Positions 5,475 to 6,769 of a DNA stretch of 6,769 bases are shown here, piece after piece. The DNA comes from Patescibacteria group bacterium (GTDB lineage: Bacteria > Patescibacteriota > Microgenomatia > Levybacterales > UBA12049): positions 1 to 6,769 of the forward strand of contig JAHIGH010000056.1 of NCBI GenBank assembly GCA_018900295.1. Reading direction: 5' to 3'. The position numbers and the translations under genes are program-made. The notes beneath the pieces are model-generated. The model was not told the DNA's origin. It ran no database searches and saw only the letters and a list, made by a program, of their open reading frames with translations. Position 1 is the first letter of the stretch. Every line of letters starts with the position of its first letter.

Positions 5475-5975
5475 ATGGTCACGAAAGTTTCCGACGTAAA
5501 AAATATCGTCAAAAACGGTATCCAAAATCCAAAGTCTGTATTTTCTCAAATTAGACAAATGGCAGAGAGCGAGGATTGGAAAATTCGGGAAGTGGCGGCA
5601 ACTGCGCTTGTAGAAATAAGTAAAAAGAAAACAGATGAAGTAGTTGAAGAAATGTCGAATTGGGCAAAAGATAGTAATCCTAATGTTCGAAGAACCGCAA
5701 GCGAAGGCCTTAGAGATGTGGCCAGAAAAAATCCCGATAAAGTCATAGCAGTTCTGGATAAGCTAAAAACAGATAAAGATATTTACGTTAAAAAGTCAGT
5801 AGCAAATGTTTTAAGAAATGCTACAAGAAACAGCGCGGAATTTGTTTTGAATATCTGTTTAAAATGGGCTTTACTTAAAAATCCGGATACAAATTGGATT
5901 ATTAAAGACGGATTGCGAAAAGCAAAAACAACGAATTCGAAAGAGGTAGAAAGAATATTAAAATCCTTAGCTTAG
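5475..5975 (+). CDS. HEAT-repeat protein, AlkD-like (armadillo-type fold)
   Basis: 166 aa, almost all alpha-helical repeats. Repeat-like units are at about 33-52 (EDWKIREVAATALVEISKK), 68-86 (NPNVRRTASEGLRDVARKN), 100-120 (DKDIYVKKSVANVLRNATR) and 136-152 (NPDTNWIIKDGLRKAKT), each with the R/K-A...L pattern of HEAT repeats. This resembles the AlkD/DNA alkylation repair superfamily, but the protein is shorter than full AlkD glycosylases (roughly 220-240 aa) and no catalytic residue can be assigned, so a scaffold or nucleic-acid-binding role is as likely as repair. It starts three bases after the zinc-ribbon stop (TAA ATT ATG) with no Shine-Dalgarno sequence of its own, implying translational coupling and a joint function with that protein. 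Confidence 0.75.
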   Translation: MVTKVSDVKNIVKNGIQNPKSVFSQIRQMAESEDWKIREVAATALVEISKKKTDEVVEEMSNWAKDSNPNVRRTASEGLRDVARKNPDKVIAVLDKLKTDKDIYVKKSVANVLRNATRNSAEFVLNICLKWALLKNPDTNWIIKDGLRKAKTTNSKEVERILKSLA

Positions 5976-5998
5976 AGAGATTGAGAGTCATTTCATAC

Positions 5999-6026
5999 TT
6001 GATTTATATATCAAATTTGATATAAT
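5999..6026 (+). promoter_or_regulatory. Promoter and operator palindrome of the toxin-antitoxin locus
   Basis: TTGATT (5999-6004) and TATAAT (6021-6026), 16 bases apart, precede the toxin stub ATG at 6031. A perfect 18-bp palindrome, TATATCAAATTTGATATA, covers 6007-6024, spanning the spacer and overlapping the -10 box. This is the usual site for self-repression by a HigA-type antitoxin dimer and survives although the toxin is broken. Confidence 0.65.
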
Positions 6027-6030
6027 TAAT

Positions 6031-6156
6031 ATGGAATTTAGGATTAAATATTATAAGGATAGTTCTGGCAAGAGCCCAGTTGAGGAATTCTTATTAGAAC
6101 TAAAAAGATCAAATACTCCTTTAGCAGGACAAGTCTTAAAAGGTTTAAAGAAATAA
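6031..6156 (+). pseudogene. Truncated HigB/Gp49-type (RelE superfamily) toxin
   Basis: Only 41 codons remain: MEFRIKYYKDSSGKSPVEEF, then LLELKRSNTPLAGQVLKGLKK and a stop. The beginning is typical of phage-derived Gp49/HigB mRNA interferases (Y...D..GKSPV.EFL..L), which normally run to about 100-120 aa. The C-terminal beta-sheet carrying the catalytic residues is absent, so no ribonuclease activity is expected. The gene has its own promoter and operator and stands 21 bases before the antitoxin, the usual HigBA order. In another frame, the bases just before the antitoxin read RNKNVGGKLI and end in a TGA overlapping the antitoxin ATG (ATGA). That is the sort of coupling an intact toxin would have, suggesting an internal deletion that joined the two ends out of frame. 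The stub might still be translated. Confidence 0.75.
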
Positions 6157-6177
6157 AAATGTCGGAGGCAAATTAAT

Positions 6178-6492
6178 ATGAAGCGAATAAAAGATGATTT
6201 AGATAAAACAACTGAAAAAATTCTTAAAGAAGACCCTTCTTTTCAGGAAGAACTTGATCGGGCTGATCGTGCATGGGATGTTGCATTCCAAATTTATGAT
6301 TTACGACAAAAATTAGGGCTTACTCAAAAGCAATTAGCAGAATTGGTTGGTACCAAGCAATCAAATATCGCGAGAATAGAGTCAGCAGATTATACGGGTT
6401 ACACCTTCAAAACCCTTGAAAAGGTCACGAAAGCCTTAAAAGCCCGGCTTGAAATTAGAATTATTCCAGGAAACAGCAAGATTAATCTTTAG
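6178..6492 (+). CDS. HigA-type XRE antitoxin, orphaned
   Basis: 104 aa. An N-terminal helical part (1-38) precedes an XRE helix-turn-helix: IYDLRQKLGLTQKQLAELVGTKQSNIARIES (about 39-69), then GYTFKTLEKVTKALKARLEIRII, the standard ending of HigA-like antitoxins. Such proteins bind and neutralise the partner HigB toxin and, as dimers, repress the locus. GGAGG (6164-6168), nine bases before the ATG, is a good ribosome binding site. With the toxin reduced to a stub, the protein is an orphan: it may still regulate its own palindromic operator, counter related toxins elsewhere, or be on its way to loss. No defect is visible in its own frame. Confidence 0.88.
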   Translation: MKRIKDDLDKTTEKILKEDPSFQEELDRADRAWDVAFQIYDLRQKLGLTQKQLAELVGTKQSNIARIESADYTGYTFKTLEKVTKALKARLEIRIIPGNSKINL

Positions 6493-6549
6493 GTTTTTGA
6501 AGAAATTTTTGCAACTCGTTTACGGTAAAAAATCCAAAAACAAACTTTT
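6493..6549 (+). terminator. Weak candidate terminator after the antitoxin
   Basis: GTTTTTG (6493-6499) can pair with CAAAAAC (6535-6541), with further weak A/T pairing inside, and CTTTTT follows at 6545-6550. The loop is long and the stem poor in GC, so this is tentative. Confidence 0.25.
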
Positions 6550-6552
6550 TGA

Positions 6553-6737
6553 TATACCCCTACGCTTTCAAAATACAAAGGTATAATGCCTAGCGTAGCT
6601 TTGAATTCTAAGCTATTTATATTTTAATAACAAACTAATCCTTATTTTGAAAGCTACGGAGGCATATACGGCCACGTCGCGCAAAGCGCTATGCGGCGTG
6701 CGACTAATTATTTGTAAACTCAAAGCGAAGTGGCATA
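6553..6737. repeat. MITE-like nested palindromic repeat, copy B
   Basis: A 185-bp relative of 981-1130 in the same orientation. Its first 55 bases match copy A at 51 positions, and AGCTACGGAGG (6652-6662) and TTTGTAAA.TCAAAG (6711-6725) match the right half. The outer ends (6553-6579 and 6711-6737) are inverted repeats at 20 of 27 positions. The inner arms share GCCT..CGTAGCTTT and its complement. Compared with copy A, the A-T pair 1016/1091 is a G-C pair (6588/6663) here, changed on both sides. It is longer than copy A because of a GC-rich hairpin insertion at about 6672-6705. It lies between the antitoxin gene and the gene starting at 6748. Confidence 0.8.
6673..6700. other. GC-rich hairpin inserted in repeat B
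   Basis: CACGTCGC (6673-6680) pairs with GCGGCGTG (6693-6700) with one G-T wobble around a 12-base loop that is itself GC-rich. Copy A lacks this block: there GGTATACACC runs almost directly into the TTTTTGTAAA of the right end. Its base composition is unlike its AT-rich surroundings. Confidence 0.55.
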
Positions 6738-6741
6738 TAAT
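6712..6741 (+). promoter_or_regulatory. Promoter at right edge of repeat B
   Basis: TTGTAA (6712-6717) lies 18 bases before TATAAT (6736-6741), whose first bases are the end of the repeat. The next ATG is at 6748, six bases further, so a leaderless mRNA is expected. The right edge of copy A has the same layout. Confidence 0.5.
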
Positions 6742-6747
6742 CGGTGT

Positions 6748-6769
6748 ATGAAGACAACTTTTATTTTCG
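6748..6769 (+). CDS. Start of a gene cut by the window end
   Basis: Only seven codons are visible (MKTTFIF). The start is supported by a TATAAT ending six bases upstream. The opening is mildly hydrophobic and could begin a membrane or secreted protein, but nothing more can be said. The methyltransferase gene behind repeat A also begins with ATGAAGA (MKNFIL). Confidence 0.4.

Noticed and set aside
981..6737. A CRISPR array or composite transposon formed by the two repeats
   Set aside because: There are only two copies 5.6 kb apart with no spacer pattern, and no transposase gene matching their ends; the IS inside has different ends (CCTGA.TTGTGCAAAT).

Overview
This AT-rich window, with short, tightly spaced and mostly small genes, looks like an accessory region of a bacterial chromosome. 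Several promoters place the -10 box only 5-9 bases before the ATG, so many transcripts are probably leaderless or nearly so. That style, with this mix of small regulators, Fic, DUF167 and Gp49-type toxin-antitoxin genes, resembles Candidate Phyla Radiation (Patescibacteria) genomes. This assignment is inference from style; there is no marker gene. The standard code fits every gene.

Layout. (1) 3-998: a Fic-type AMP-transferase with an N-terminal inhibitory motif and a C-terminal winged helix. Its last codons lie in a 150-bp palindromic repeat (981-1130). (2) 1161-1592: a membrane methyltransferase of the ICMT/PEMT type, convergent with a minus-strand XRE regulator (1802-2029). A long inverted repeat between them could end both transcripts. 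(3) 2030-2264: no protein gene, but a promoter, a possible ~100-nt RNA or leader and a clear intrinsic terminator just before a family 2 glycosyltransferase (2265-3017). (4) 3000-4614: a complete-looking IS1634-type insertion sequence with 16-bp terminal inverted repeats. Its left end supplies the last five codons and the stop of the glycosyltransferase. (5) 4632-4853: a DUF167/YggU protein. (6) 4955-5975: an apparent operon of an AbrB-type regulator, a zinc-ribbon protein and a HEAT-repeat protein, with a near-consensus promoter and a palindrome over its -10 box. (7) 6007-6492: a degraded HigBA-type toxin-antitoxin locus, with operator palindrome, 41-codon toxin stub and intact antitoxin. (8) 6553-6737: a second copy of the palindromic repeat, same orientation, carrying an extra GC-rich hairpin, followed by the first codons of another gene.

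The most unusual signal is the repeat family. Each copy is a nested double inverted repeat, apparently with promoters at its edges. One paired position changes in both arms between copies (A-T to G-C), which suggests that the folded structure matters. The genes between the copies do not form one obvious pathway. The window reads as a patchwork shaped by an IS, MITE-like repeats and toxin-antitoxin decay, with one possibly coherent unknown module (AbrB, zinc ribbon, HEAT).
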